A stretch of 64,000 nt of DNA from Caldilineaceae bacterium (GCA_022823185.1 JAJDXQ010000020.1:62001-126000), one strand, 5' to 3'; positions 1-8,980 are shown, counted from the first letter of the stretch. The notes: generated by a model not told the origin, from the sequence alone. Numbers and translations: made by a program.

Positions 1-115
1 CGATTCAACTTTCTGAAGCCGATTTTCACTTATTCGCGCTTTGCTTAAGTCGCGATTGAAAAGGTACCGGCCTACGGATTCAGTGCCTATGGCTTGCACC
101 CGCTCCATTTCTATA

Positions 116-145
116 TTGGCAATAGAACAAATGGTCTGATATAAT
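116..145 (+). promoter_or_regulatory. Putative sigma70-type promoter
   Basis: TTGGCA at 116-121 and a perfect TATAAT at 140-145 are separated by 18 bases. Transcription would start near 152. The next credible gene begins at 683, so the product would be a ~530-base leader or a separate RNA. Confidence 0.5.
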
Positions 146-293
146 GCTTTACAGGGGGCGGGCAGGCTGGCAGTTCGGCGCAGGGAGGGACATTGCAGAC
201 GTGATTCTGTGATTCAGTTCCTGGCTTCGTTCGCGAGGTAGCTGCCGGCCCTTCGCCAATCGGTCATCTCCAGGCCGGCGCGGCGGAGCATCA

Positions 294-331
294 TGCGTGT
301 GCGCCATCCTCCCTCGAATGGCGCACACGCA
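294..331. repeat. Perfect 14-bp inverted repeat (hairpin)
   Basis: The arm at 294-307 (TGCGTGTGCGCCAT) is exactly complementary to the arm at 318-331, with a 10-base loop. No T-tract follows on either strand, so it is not a standard intrinsic terminator. It lies downstream of the promoter at 116-145 and could be part of a structured RNA. Confidence 0.55.
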
Positions 332-682
332 GGCCCGGGAAGACGAAAGAGACTCTCACTGAATCTGTCTCAAGCCGGCTAGCGATGTATTGCCCGCTTG
401 CTGGCCGGACTGTTTCCAGCGCCGACCCTGAGTCGCCCGTTGCCGGCCGCCTCTGAATCATGAATGCGGTCCGCCTGAGACCAGACGAAACCGCAATTCT
501 CCAGCATTGCCCATTCTGGTACAATAGGCCCGGCGCGACCTGGCGCTACGACAGTTGCTGCCATGGCATCTTTGGGCAGACCACCGACTCAACGCAACTT
601 TCCTGCCGGCTCTTTCCTGTTGTCAGCCCCGAGCCGGCGGGCGTCTCAACAACCAACGGAAGTATCAGAGAGGAAAACCACA

Positions 683-1525
683 ATGCGACTTCTGCTTTTC
701 GACGACTACAAACTGGGTGTTTGGCGCGGCGACCAGGTTCTGGACGTGTCCGCCGCGGTCGCAGACAGCGATCATCACACTCCGCAGGAGATGATGGAGA
801 TGCTGATCCGCGATTGGGCCGACGTCGAACCCCGCATCCAGGATGCGGCCGCATCAGCCACCGGCGTCTCTCTGGACGATGTCACGTGCCGGCCGCCCAT
901 CCCCAGGCCGGGGCAGCTGGTCTGTCTTGCCGGCAACTACCTGGAACCCGCTAAGCCGGAGCGGGGCCTGTTCAACGCCTTCCTCAAGTCGCCCAACGCC
1001 GCGCTAGGCCACGGCGGGACCGTCGTGCTGCCCGGGGCCGAGGCGACCGTCTTTCACTTCGAGCCGGAGCTGGCCATCGTAATCGGCAAAGCGGCCAGCT
1101 ATCTCGCTGCCGAGGACGCGATGGACCATGTTTTCGGCTATACCCAGTTTATCGATGTCTCCGCCAGAGGACTGCCGGGCGGATTCTTCCTGGGAAAGTC
1201 GTGGCATACTTTCGCGCCTCTGGGACCTGTCCTGGTCACTCGCGATGAAGTCTCGGACGCCAACGACCTCAACGTCCGCCTCTGGGTCAATGACGAAAAG
1301 CGCCACGACATTTCCACCAGCGACATGGACCGACACATCCCCGAACTGCTGGCTGAGGTGACCAACGTGCTGCCTCTGCAGCCCGGTGACGTCGTTGCCA
1401 CCGGCACCCACCATTTCGGACTGGAACCTGTCCAGGACGGGGATACTGTCAGGCTTGAGATCGAGGAGCTCGGCCCGCCGCTCGTCGTGCATTGCTCGGA
1501 TCCGTCAGGACGCTCCTGGGATTGA
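683..1525 (+). CDS. Fumarylacetoacetate hydrolase family protein
   Basis: A 280-residue FAH-fold protein, of the family that hydrolyses, hydrates or decarboxylates 2-keto-acid intermediates of sugar-acid and aromatic catabolism. The usual metal ligands are visible: Glu127 and Glu129 (FEPELA), and Asp158 in the FIDVSARG strand. Lys172 lies in GKSWHTFAPLGP. The closing strand LLAEVTNVLPLQPGDVVATGT is typical, although GTHHFG replaces the more common GTPxGVG. I chose ATG 683 because GAGAGG lies 9 bases upstream and the family N-terminus starts there; an upstream in-frame ATG at 563 gives an unrelated extension. It is monocistronic, followed by a good terminator. The exact substrate cannot be read from sequence. 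Confidence 0.88.
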   Translation: MRLLLFDDYKLGVWRGDQVLDVSAAVADSDHHTPQEMMEMLIRDWADVEPRIQDAAASATGVSLDDVTCRPPIPRPGQLVCLAGNYLEPAKPERGLFNAFLKSPNAALGHGGTVVLPGAEATVFHFEPELAIVIGKAASYLAAEDAMDHVFGYTQFIDVSARGLPGGFFLGKSWHTFAPLGPVLVTRDEVSDANDLNVRLWVNDEKRHDISTSDMDRHIPELLAEVTNVLPLQPGDVVATGTHHFGLEPVQDGDTVRLEIEELGPPLVVHCSDPSGRSWD

Positions 1526-1586
1526 TGACCGAGACGTGATTGGCTGACGCGTGCTCCTTATTTTTTGGCCCCGAATTTACCACATC

Positions 1587-1620
1587 AGGCGCCCTGGTTT
1601 ATTAGAAGGGCGCCTTTTTC
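1587..1620 (+). terminator. Rho-independent terminator
   Basis: AGGCGCCCT (1587-1595) pairs perfectly with AGGGCGCCT (1607-1615) across an 11-base loop and is followed by a T-run. It ends the transcript of the FAH-family gene. Confidence 0.85.
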
Positions 1621-1700
1621 ATTGGTGGGCAGTCCCTCAGCGAATCCGCCTTTCCGACGTGATAAGGGGAAGGTCGGTAGAAAGGCAGGCGGAAACTGGT

Positions 1701-1838
1701 TTGAGTGTTCATGAGTGTTCGTGAGCGTTTGTGAGTGTTCGTGAGTGTTCGTGAGTGTTCGTGAGTGTTCGTGAGTGTTCGTGAGCGTTTGCGAGTGTTT
1801 ACGAGTGTTTGTGAGCGTTGCATGAGCGTTTGCGAGAG
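1701..1838. repeat. Decamer tandem repeat, unit GTGAGTGTTC
   Basis: Twelve contiguous 10-base units run from 1701 to 1820, mostly GTGAGTGTTC with GTGAGCGTTT and GCGAGTGTTT variants. A one-base slip is followed by about two degenerate units. The central five units are nearly identical, and variants cluster at the edges, as expected for slippage expansion. The period is not a multiple of three and the array sits between genes, so it is probably non-coding. The minus-strand ORF through it (1602-1910) has a ten-residue periodicity that simply reflects the DNA repeat. Confidence 0.9.
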
Positions 1839-2097
1839 ATCCGTATGTGACTGGGGGTGGAAGAGGGCGGGGATCCGCGAAGGGACGCGAGGATGGGCGA
1901 GTCTGGGCAAGGTCCTGTGATGAATAGGCGATGTCTGAGCGTTAATGAGCCTCCGACGAGGGGTTGAGGGGGGAGTTGGGTGGGTTTATGGGCGTAGCGG
2001 CGGGTGGGGCGGCGGGATGGTGGGTAGGGGGTTACGCTGCCGCGGGTAGGAGCGGCAGAGATTCGTTATATGCTATTTGTTTTTCAACCTTCCCAGG
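1839..2097. other. G-rich intergenic stretch
   Basis: No gene is seen. Bases 1953-2035 on the plus strand carry many runs of three or more G (for example GAGGGGTTGAGGGGGG and GTGGGTAGGGGG). It lies downstream of the 3' end of the minus-strand gene at 2098. No clear terminator was found. Confidence 0.4.
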
Positions 2098-3102
2098 TCA
2101 GGAGGTTGGAACGGGCTGGTGGTTGATTACGGCGCCACTGGGGGCGTCCGGGTTGTGAAGTTCGTCCTGCGTCTTTTCGTATTCGTCATTCTGATAGAGG
2201 TTCTCGAGGAGGCGAATCAGGTCCTCGGCCTGGCGCACCTGGTCGGCCAGGACTTCGGGGTCGGTTTCGACTTCGCCGGTTTCGGGGACGACGCCGGTCC
2301 TGGCACGGGCGGGCAGCCTGTCCATGGGCTGTCCGGTCAGGGGGTCGCGCAGGGGTTCGGGGGCGTCTTCGGCGCCGCTGGTGAGCGCAGTCCGGGCTGC
2401 TTCCATCTCGTCACGCATCTCTTTGGTCATTTCGATCAGGTATGGCAGGTTTTCCCTGGAGAAGCGGTATTGCAGCGCGTCGTTTCTGAGGCTGTCGAGG
2501 TCTTCCTGTGTGTAGGAGGACTGGGGACGGATGCCAAAGCGCTGTCTGCCCTCTTCGGTGAGCACGGCTGTCGCGGGCTCGTCGGGGTCGGACGGCTCTT
2601 CGAGCTCTGCGAGGCCCTGGGCAGCGAACGATTCGAGGCTGTACCGGTTCTCCTCTTCGGAGATGGCGGCGGAGGTGTTGAGGATGTTGAGGTCGCCATG
2701 TCCGCCGGCCATGGCCATGGCTGCGGCGCGGTTCTCTTCGGCGCGGATTTCTTCCATCTCTTCGTCGGCGAGCTTGTAGTAGGCGCGCAGTTCTTTGGCG
2801 CCATTGCAGATGGCGTTGTAGGCGGAGGGACTGAGCATGCCCTGGCGCACTGCGGTCATGCCTTCGGTGAGGAGCTCGATGATCTCTTTGAAGCGTTCGG
2901 GGACGCGCCGGTCGATCCTGGTCGCGATGCTGAGGCTGCCGCGATTGACGCGCCAGACGCGCAGTTTGTCGGCGGGGCCGTGGGCGACGCAGTAGCCGTC
3001 CAGGTCGCGGTGCGCTTCTGCCTGACAGGGGGAGCCGTCTTTGCGGACGCCCTTGCAGAGGGATTGCGTGATGGTGTGCGAGTGCGCGGGGGAATGTCTC
3101 AT
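2098..3102 (-). CDS. Zinc-knuckle protein of unknown function
   Basis: A 334-residue acidic protein. The N-terminus has a compact Cys/His motif (CKGVRKDGSPC, then GYCVAHG, residues ~16-42), of the kind often seen at the start of phage- or plasmid-associated hypothetical proteins. A helical segment follows (~60-130, with EGMTAVRQGMLSP and KELRAYYKLADEEMEEI), then a long charged region without recognisable domains and a Pro/Asp-rich tail. ATG 3102 is preceded by AAGGAA at 8 bases. A near-consensus promoter lies at 3227-3255 on the same strand. The overlapping plus-strand ORF (2077-3171) is rejected because its protein is Gly/Val/Phe-biased and unlike any family. The role is unknown; a phage-remnant or DNA-associated function is only an inference. 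Confidence 0.65.
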   Translation of the reverse strand: MRHSPAHSHTITQSLCKGVRKDGSPCQAEAHRDLDGYCVAHGPADKLRVWRVNRGSLSIATRIDRRVPERFKEIIELLTEGMTAVRQGMLSPSAYNAICNGAKELRAYYKLADEEMEEIRAEENRAAAMAMAGGHGDLNILNTSAAISEEENRYSLESFAAQGLAELEEPSDPDEPATAVLTEEGRQRFGIRPQSSYTQEDLDSLRNDALQYRFSRENLPYLIEMTKEMRDEMEAARTALTSGAEDAPEPLRDPLTGQPMDRLPARARTGVVPETGEVETDPEVLADQVRQAEDLIRLLENLYQNDEYEKTQDELHNPDAPSGAVINHQPVPTS

Positions 3103-3220
3103 GGTGTGATTTCCTTGTTACAGGGTGCTGCCCAACGGCCGGCCGGTTGGCTGGCGCGGGCGGGGCGATAGGTTGGGGTCGGGGAACCTATACAGACGCG
3201 AGGGAATGTATGACCAACAT

Positions 3221-3255
3221 CGAACAAGTGTACTTGATCCTAAGCGCGGTGTCAA
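3221..3255 (-). promoter_or_regulatory. Near-consensus promoter with LexA-like box
   Basis: On the minus strand, TTGACA (3255-3250) and TACACT (3232-3227) are separated by exactly 17 bases and point at the gene starting at 3102. On the plus strand, CGAACAAGTGTACT (3221-3234) overlaps the -10 and matches the Gram-positive LexA consensus CGAACRNRYGTTYC at 12 of 14 positions. Confidence 0.6.
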
Positions 3256-3755
3256 GGGGCAATTTGGGGTCAATTTGGCGGCAATTGTATGAGCGGTGAT
3301 CCGAGAAGTGGCGCTAAGGAGCGCCAAAAAGGGCGAAGGCGGGAGCAGGATTTACAAGATTCCTAGATTTTCAGAATTCGGGCGCTGGGCCACAGGCGTG
3401 CGCGTCGGAAAGTCTGCAGGTCACTGGCCAAGTATTGTCGCGCCTGTCTGAAACTGACCCCAAGGCGGAGGCGTCGATTGGAGGTATTGAAGGGAACCGG
3501 CGCTGACGGGATGCGATTGCACTGGGGGCGGTTTCAGTCGCTTGAACCGCCGCTCTGGTTATGATACGATCGACCGTGAGGAATCTGGTTCAATCCGACT
3601 GCTTTGAAGGCATTGGGCGCGGTCGGCACAGCATGGTGGTCTGCAGGACCGTGAAGCACGTTTAGCATTTGGGACGCAGGCGTCTCGCGAGTGAAAGTGG
3701 TATTTTCCCGAATCGTCGTCATTTCAGTCCTTAACACTGCTCCAGGAGGTAGACC
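3256..3755. other. Intergenic region with a candidate promoter
   Basis: No protein-coding gene is seen between the divergent genes at 3102 and 3756. The only signal I can support is a candidate plus-strand promoter: TTGAAC at 3542-3547 and TACGAT at 3565-3570, spacer 17. It would give a ~180-base leader for the binding-protein gene at 3756. Confidence 0.45.
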
Positions 3756-5762
3756 ATGGGGAAAAGAGAACGTAGGAGAATTTCGCGGCGTGAGTTCATG
3801 CGCGTGTCGGCGTTGACGGCTGCAGGTGTCGTGGTGGTGGCGTGCGGCGCGGACGGCGGCCCGCCGGCGGAAGATGATGTTCCAGCCGCCGCGGAGGCGT
3901 CTGAGGAGTCTGCTGCTGGGTCTTCTGCGGCTTCTTCGCAGTATAACGAGGCGCCGATGCTGGCGGAGATGGTGGCAGACGGCAGTTTGCCGCCGGTGGA
4001 AGAGCGGTTACCGCTGCAACCGCTGGTCATAACGCCCGAAGAGGAGATTGGCGATTACGGTGGGATTTGGAACCGTCTGGCGACCTCGGCCAGCGACAAT
4101 CAGTTGGGGGGCAAGGTTGGCGGCGAGCATCTTGTTCGCTACAACAAAGACGGAACGCAGATAAACCCGAATGTCTTCGAGAGTTGGGAAGTATCGGAGG
4201 ACGGCACGGCGTTCACATTCCACTTGCGCGAGGGGATGAAATGGTCCGACGGCGAACCTTATACGGCCGATGACATCCTATTTTATTATGAGGATGTACT
4301 CCTCAATGATGAACTGACCTCCTCTTTCCCCAACTGGCTTGTCGTCAATGGTGAGCCGTGTGTGATTGAGAAGGTGAATGACTACACGCTCGAATTCAAG
4401 TTTGCGGCACCCTATGCACTGTTCATCAATGTGCTCGGCTCACTCTGGGGGGACGCTTTTGCCAGATATTGTTCCCATTACTTGAAACAGTTCCACGTCA
4501 AGTATGCCGACAAGGACGAACTGGAAGCGATGATGAAGGACGCGGGTGTGGAGCACTGGTATCAGCTGTTCGGCACGAAGCCGGATACCAGGCGCAATCC
4601 GGACACGCCCAGCTATCTTCCGTGGAATTTGAGCACGCCTTCTCACAGTGACCCGCTGGTCGCCGATCGAAACGCCTTTTATTGGAAGGTCGATCCGGAA
4701 GGCAACCAGCTGCCCTACATCGACAGCATCCACTGGAGCCTGGTGGACGGGAAGGACCAGTTGAATCTGCGAGCGATCCAGGGCGAAGTGGACATGCAAC
4801 TGCGGCATATCACCTTTGACAACGTGCCTTTATTCATGGAGAACATGGAGCGGGGCAACTACCGCGTCATGCTGTGGCAGAGAGGGCAGGTAACGGATAC
4901 GGTCCTGCATCTCAACCACACGAACAAAGATCCGGTGTTGCGAGAAATCGTGCAGGACAAGCGGTTCCGCTATGCGCTTTCATTGGGTATGAATCGCTTA
5001 GACATCAACGAAGCCGTCTATCTGGGTCAAACCGAACCCACCCAGGTGTCCCCGACCAAGAACTCGCCGGTCTACTGGGAACCGCAGGCCTTGAGTATGA
5101 CCGAGTATGATCCCGACCGGGCCAATGCATACCTGGATGAGATGGGATTGACCGAGCGGGACGACGATGGCTACCGCTTGCGCCCCGACGGAGAGCGGCT
5201 CAGCCTGGTGTTTGAGTATGTGGCGATTTTTGCCGCCTGGGGCGACATTGCCGAACTGTTGACCTCGCAATGGAAGGATATCGGGCTGGAGTTGATCGTT
5301 TCGGAAATCGACCGCAGTCTCTTCGGGCAGCGCCTCGACGCCAATGAGATTGACCTTGGGGTATGGCACAGCAGCGGCGAATGGAACCCCTTCATTGAAC
5401 CGCGCTCATTCGTGCCGATCGTGAACAACTATGCACTGCGGCACTATGCCTACTATTACAACAGCGGCGGCAAAGAGGGATTTGAGCCTACCGGTGACAT
5501 TCTGAAGGCCATCGAACTTTGGGAAGAGATTAAGACTACGGTGGACGAGGAGACTCAGCGCGCGCTGTTCCGTGAAATCCTCGAACTCAACATGGAGAAT
5601 CTGTGGCAAATCGGCGTTACAACCGCTCCGCCGCAGCCAGTGATCGTAAAGAACTACTTCCGCAATGTGCCGGAGGATGGCATGTTCGATGACCAGCCGC
5701 GTTCGCCTTCGAATACGGGGATGGAACAGTATTTCATTCGCGCTGGAGAAGACGGTACATAG
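3756..5762 (+). CDS. ABC transporter substrate-binding lipoprotein, family 5 (copy 1)
   Basis: A 668-residue extracellular solute-binding protein of the peptide/oligosaccharide (SBP family 5, DppA/OppA-like) class. The N-terminus combines a twin-arginine signal (SRREFM, residues ~10-15) with a lipobox ending VVACG, so it is probably exported folded and lipid-anchored. The mature N-terminus has an Ala/Glu-rich linker, then the segment ending LPPVEERLPL and the IGDYGG motif shared with copies 2 and 3. FHLREGMKWSDGEPYTADD (~155-175) is the family hallmark. The start is supported by AGGAGG upstream of ATG. Chloroflexota often use this class for sugars as well as peptides, so the ligand is open. 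The permeases and ATPases that could serve it lie at 15556-19907. Confidence 0.92.
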   Translation: MGKRERRRISRREFMRVSALTAAGVVVVACGADGGPPAEDDVPAAAEASEESAAGSSAASSQYNEAPMLAEMVADGSLPPVEERLPLQPLVITPEEEIGDYGGIWNRLATSASDNQLGGKVGGEHLVRYNKDGTQINPNVFESWEVSEDGTAFTFHLREGMKWSDGEPYTADDILFYYEDVLLNDELTSSFPNWLVVNGEPCVIEKVNDYTLEFKFAAPYALFINVLGSLWGDAFARYCSHYLKQFHVKYADKDELEAMMKDAGVEHWYQLFGTKPDTRRNPDTPSYLPWNLSTPSHSDPLVADRNAFYWKVDPEGNQLPYIDSIHWSLVDGKDQLNLRAIQGEVDMQLRHITFDNVPLFMENMERGNYRVMLWQRGQVTDTVLHLNHTNKDPVLREIVQDKRFRYALSLGMNRLDINEAVYLGQTEPTQVSPTKNSPVYWEPQALSMTEYDPDRANAYLDEMGLTERDDDGYRLRPDGERLSLVFEYVAIFAAWGDIAELLTSQWKDIGLELIVSEIDRSLFGQRLDANEIDLGVWHSSGEWNPFIEPRSFVPIVNNYALRHYAYYYNSGGKEGFEPTGDILKAIELWEEIKTTVDEETQRALFREILELNMENLWQIGVTTAPPQPVIVKNYFRNVPEDGMFDDQPRSPSNTGMEQYFIRAGEDGT

Positions 5763-6500
5763 GGGATAGGCCGTCCTGCTTGTCAGGGACAAGGAGGACG
5801 CATCAGTCGGGGTTGGGGGCCGCCGGCAGAACTGCACTGAAACGTGCATACACGGCTCCACAGAGGAGGTCCGAAGGCGCGCCCGCAACCCCGCGCCTTA
5901 CGTACATCGGGACCCTGCTCATTCGTGCAATTGTCGTCGCGGGGCGCAGCGGCCACCCAGGTGTCGGGTGCTACCGGTTTAAGAGGGAAAAGGGATAAGG
6001 ATCCGGTCTCGAGGTGTTTGGCAAGACCAGCGAGGCAGAAGAAGTTGCCCTCTGCCGGAGATTGACGCTCCGTTTCCGAATAGGCGATGCTACGCCGTTG
6101 AATCGCTCCAGCACAGGTGGATTTATCTGTGAGCGGATCGGGGACGAAGCGCGGGTCTCACCCCGCGACGCCTATTGCAAGCGACAGGGACTGGGGGGAC
6201 GGGCGTTTGACGGCATGTTCATTCGTCTGCTGGTCACTTGGACGGCGGCCCGGCGCCTCGACCGCTTCCAGCTGTGGACCGAGACCGACGTATTATCCTA
6301 ACTGCAGCCAACCTGTCCGGTGCGTATCGCGGTGAAGCCGCACTGAAGGCGGCCCTTGGCGCGCCGGAGATGGCCGCGCCTCTGGCCAGACGTTTGCCTG
6401 CTCCGGATGCCAGGCTGCGGGTCGCGGCAGGCGGAGTCGGGCCAGGGCTCAGGCCTCTGGTTCCCAGAATTTACACAGGCAACAGCCGAGGAGGGAGATT
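5763..6500. other. Intergenic gap, nothing recognised
   Basis: About 740 bases between two plus-strand genes. Only short overlapping ORFs without family resemblance are present. I see no terminator with a T-tract, no tRNA-like fold and no clear promoter. The last bases hold a strong ribosome-binding site (GAGGAGGGAG) for the gene at 6501. Confidence 0.4.
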
Positions 6501-7661
6501 ATGGGCAGTACTCATCACAACCCTGTCGCCAGGCCGATCACGCAGGGGCCGAAGCACCATTTCTTTGGCTACTACGGCATCTGCCCCTGGAACTCCAGTG
6601 GACAGTACCATCTTTGTTTGGAGTCGGAGTTCCATGACCGGCCGCCAGCTGATGGGGACAGTGCGGTGGTCGGGCTGGTGGAAATGGAGACGGGGAAATT
6701 CGAGGGCGTTGCCGAAACGCAAGCCTGGAATTTGCAGCAGGGCAGCATGATGCACTGGCTGCCCACGGCGCCGGACCGCGTGATTACGTACAACGCGCGC
6801 GACGGCGACCGCTTTGTCAGCGTTCTCCAGGACATTCACAGCGGGAACAAGAGGGTGCTGCCCTATCCAATTGCTGCGCTCACGCGAGATGGACGCACGG
6901 CGTTGGGGCTGAACTACGCCCGGCTCCATGACATGCGGCCAGTGGTGGGCTATGCCGGGTTGGCTGACCCCAATGCGGACCAGAAACATCCTGCCGACGA
7001 CGGCCTCTTCATCATGGATACCGAAACTGGCGAGGGCAAACTGCTGTTCTCGTATGAAGACGCGAGAGAGTTTCTCAGCAGTTTTCCGGAGATTCAGAAG
7101 CGCAAGATCTGGTTCAACCATCCGTTCATCAACCGTAATGACAGCCGGGTTTCGTTCGTCGCGGTCTACTGGGACGATGAGGGGGCCAGGCAGACGGTTT
7201 GTCTGACGATGAACTTGACGGGCGGAGACATCCGCATTCTGACCGACCTCGGCGCGTCGCATTGCGACTGGCGGACCGACGAGGTCATTTTCGGCTGGAT
7301 TACGAAGAGAGAGGGCAAGCATTTCTTTCTGGTCAACGAGGTCACCGGTGAGTACGAGTCGGTGCGGCCCGACATACTCTCCAGGGACGGCCACTGCAAC
7401 TTCAACCGCGATGGCTCCTGGTTGCTGACCGATGAATACCCGGACGTGAATGACCTGCGCTCCCTGCTTTTGTGGAACATGGCCGAAGAGCGCCTGGTCG
7501 TTTTGGGGCGCTTCCTGTCCCCGCCGCAGTTCACGGACGAGATACGCTGCGACCTGCACCCCCGTTGGAGCCGCGACGAACGTCACGTCAGCTTCGACTC
7601 GATCCATGAGGGTCACCGCCAGGTGTATGTGATGGATGTGTCAGGCATTGTGGGGAGTTAA
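6501..7661 (+). CDS. TolB/PL22-like beta-propeller protein (paralogue 1)
   Basis: A 386-residue protein with repeated beta-propeller strand patterns (for example RVITYNARDGDRFVSV and RVSFVAVYWDDEG), and no signal peptide or membrane segment. It is homologous along its length to the proteins at 7759 and 19961. All three share an N-terminal H[FW]FGYY motif, a central NGHC motif and a C-terminal RCDLHPR..DxxHxG..RQVY block. Histidines conserved at fixed places suggest an enzyme, and the closest thing I know is the propeller of oligogalacturonate lyases (PL22), but the match is not strong enough to name an activity. This is the most divergent copy, with a different central insert. ATG 6501 follows GGAGGGAGATT. 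It is probably cytoplasmic and acts on what the neighbouring transporter brings in. Confidence 0.8.
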   Translation: MGSTHHNPVARPITQGPKHHFFGYYGICPWNSSGQYHLCLESEFHDRPPADGDSAVVGLVEMETGKFEGVAETQAWNLQQGSMMHWLPTAPDRVITYNARDGDRFVSVLQDIHSGNKRVLPYPIAALTRDGRTALGLNYARLHDMRPVVGYAGLADPNADQKHPADDGLFIMDTETGEGKLLFSYEDAREFLSSFPEIQKRKIWFNHPFINRNDSRVSFVAVYWDDEGARQTVCLTMNLTGGDIRILTDLGASHCDWRTDEVIFGWITKREGKHFFLVNEVTGEYESVRPDILSRDGHCNFNRDGSWLLTDEYPDVNDLRSLLLWNMAEERLVVLGRFLSPPQFTDEIRCDLHPRWSRDERHVSFDSIHEGHRQVYVMDVSGIVGS

Positions 7662-7758
7662 GTCGTCATCACATTGGGTTGCGCGTATTGGGCAGGAACG
7701 GAAAGATTGAGTTTGCGATAGCCAACTGGCTGCCGAGCATGAATTGCGGGAGAAGGGG

Positions 7759-8919
7759 ATGATCGAGTTTCGCCCGATAACCACAGGGCCTAACTTTCAC
7801 TGGTTCGGCTACTACGACAAGCTTCAGTTCGACCCTGCCGCGCGCTATGCGCTGGGTATGGCTGTCGACTTTGAGCATCGCGAGCCGACCCCCTCAGATG
7901 TGATCAGAATCGGGATGGTCGACCTGTGCGACGGAGACCGCTGGATCGATTTGGGGGAGAGCCGGGCCTGGGGCTGGCAGGCCGGCTGCATGCTGCAGTG
8001 GATTCCCCAATCCGCACAGAATGTCATCTGGAATGACAGGGAAGACGGCCGGTTCGTCAGTCACGTCCTGAATGTCGATACCTGCCTCAAGCGGACGTTG
8101 CCCCACCCCGTCTTCACTCTCAGCCCGGACGGCCGCAGCGCCCTGTCCATCGACTTTCACCGCCTCGAAGACATGCGCCCCGGTTACGGCTACATGGGCA
8201 TCCCCGACCCCTGGGAGAATGTGATGGCGCCGCAGGAAACCGGCATCTGGGACGTCGACCTGCGCACCGGCGAAAGCAGGCTGATCGTAAGCCTGGCTGA
8301 GGTGGCGGCCATCCCCTATCCGCATGGGGACATCCGCAAGGCCAAGCATTATTTCAACGTCCTCATCTTCAATCCCTGCGGGTCCCACTTTCTCTTTCTT
8401 CACCGCTGGCGTCTCGCCGGCGGGCCCTTCCACACGCGGATGTTGACCGCCAAAGCGGACGGCTCTGATCTGAAGGTGGTCGATCACTCCGGCCACACGT
8501 CGCACCTGATCTGGCGCGACGACTCCCATATTCTGGCCTGGTCTCGGCGTCCTTCGCATGGGGGCGCCTACTATCTGTTCCCCAACGCCGGCGACGGCGC
8601 GCATGGGCCCGATCAGGTCGTTGGCAAAGAGAAGATGCCGCTCAATGGGCATTGCACCTACCTGACGAACAACGACTGGATTCTGAACGACACCTACCCG
8701 CAAGGCAGACAGCGTCTTCAGGAGCTCTACCTCTACCACGTTCCGACCGACCGCCGCATAGATCTGGGCCGGTTTCACTCGCCGCCTGCCTATACTGACT
8801 CCTTACGCTGCGACCTCCATCCCCGCTCAAGCCCGGACGGCTCAAAAGTCGCGATCGATTCCGCCCACGCCGGAAACGGGCGCCAGATGTATCTCTTTGA
8901 CGTGAGGGATTTTGTCTGA
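7759..8919 (+). CDS. TolB/PL22-like beta-propeller protein (paralogue 2)
   Basis: A 386-residue cytoplasmic propeller protein, closely related to the one at 19961 (shared GPNFHWFGYYDKLQFDP-type start, DVIRIGMVDL, RPGYGYMGIPDP, and KHYFN...HRWR). The shared histidine motifs are HWFGYY, SGHTSH, NGHC and CDLHPR. I chose ATG 7759, preceded by GGGAGAAGGGG, because homology starts there; an upstream TTG at 7744 would add five residues. It lies 97 bases after paralogue 1. The function is inferred only as intracellular processing or sensing of the imported ligand. Confidence 0.8.
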   Translation: MIEFRPITTGPNFHWFGYYDKLQFDPAARYALGMAVDFEHREPTPSDVIRIGMVDLCDGDRWIDLGESRAWGWQAGCMLQWIPQSAQNVIWNDREDGRFVSHVLNVDTCLKRTLPHPVFTLSPDGRSALSIDFHRLEDMRPGYGYMGIPDPWENVMAPQETGIWDVDLRTGESRLIVSLAEVAAIPYPHGDIRKAKHYFNVLIFNPCGSHFLFLHRWRLAGGPFHTRMLTAKADGSDLKVVDHSGHTSHLIWRDDSHILAWSRRPSHGGAYYLFPNAGDGAHGPDQVVGKEKMPLNGHCTYLTNNDWILNDTYPQGRQRLQELYLYHVPTDRRIDLGRFHSPPAYTDSLRCDLHPRSSPDGSKVAIDSAHAGNGRQMYLFDVRDFV

Positions 8920-8980
8920 ACGGGGATTTGGGGGGATTTAGGGGATTTGGGGGATGGGTCTTGATTTGTGGGCGAGGGGC
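8920..8980 (+). repeat. Dispersed G-quadruplex repeat, copy A
   Basis: A 61-base element closely repeated at 50605-50665. It holds four G-tracts: 8922-8925, 8930-8935, 8941-8944 and 8949-8953, with loops ATTT, ATTTA and ATTT. This is a textbook intramolecular quadruplex motif. It starts directly after the stop codon of paralogue 2. Confidence 0.75.

Larger units (their letters stand above)
1..682. other. Intergenic region before the first gene
   Basis: I see no convincing protein-coding gene here. The short ORFs overlap one another and have no family resemblance. The first ~150 bases are AT-richer than the rest and hold a good sigma70-type promoter. A long perfect hairpin lies further down. 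A small RNA or a long 5' leader for the gene at 683 would fit, but nothing identifies a known RNA family. Confidence 0.5.

Noticed and set aside
1701..1838. CRISPR array
   Set aside because: The units are contiguous decamers with no unique spacers, and no cas genes are present.
1602..1910. Minus-strand ORF with repeated SRTLTNTH-like residues
   Set aside because: The ten-residue periodicity comes from reading the 10-base DNA repeat; there is no ribosome-binding site or homology.
2077..3171. 364-residue plus-strand ORF over the zinc-knuckle gene
   Set aside because: Its product is Gly/Val/Phe-rich without family resemblance, and the opposite strand has a promoter, a ribosome-binding site and a recognisable Cys/His motif.
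3580..3600. tRNA T-loop-like GGTTCAATCC
   Set aside because: The flanking bases do not form the T stem and no acceptor, D or anticodon stems can be drawn around it.
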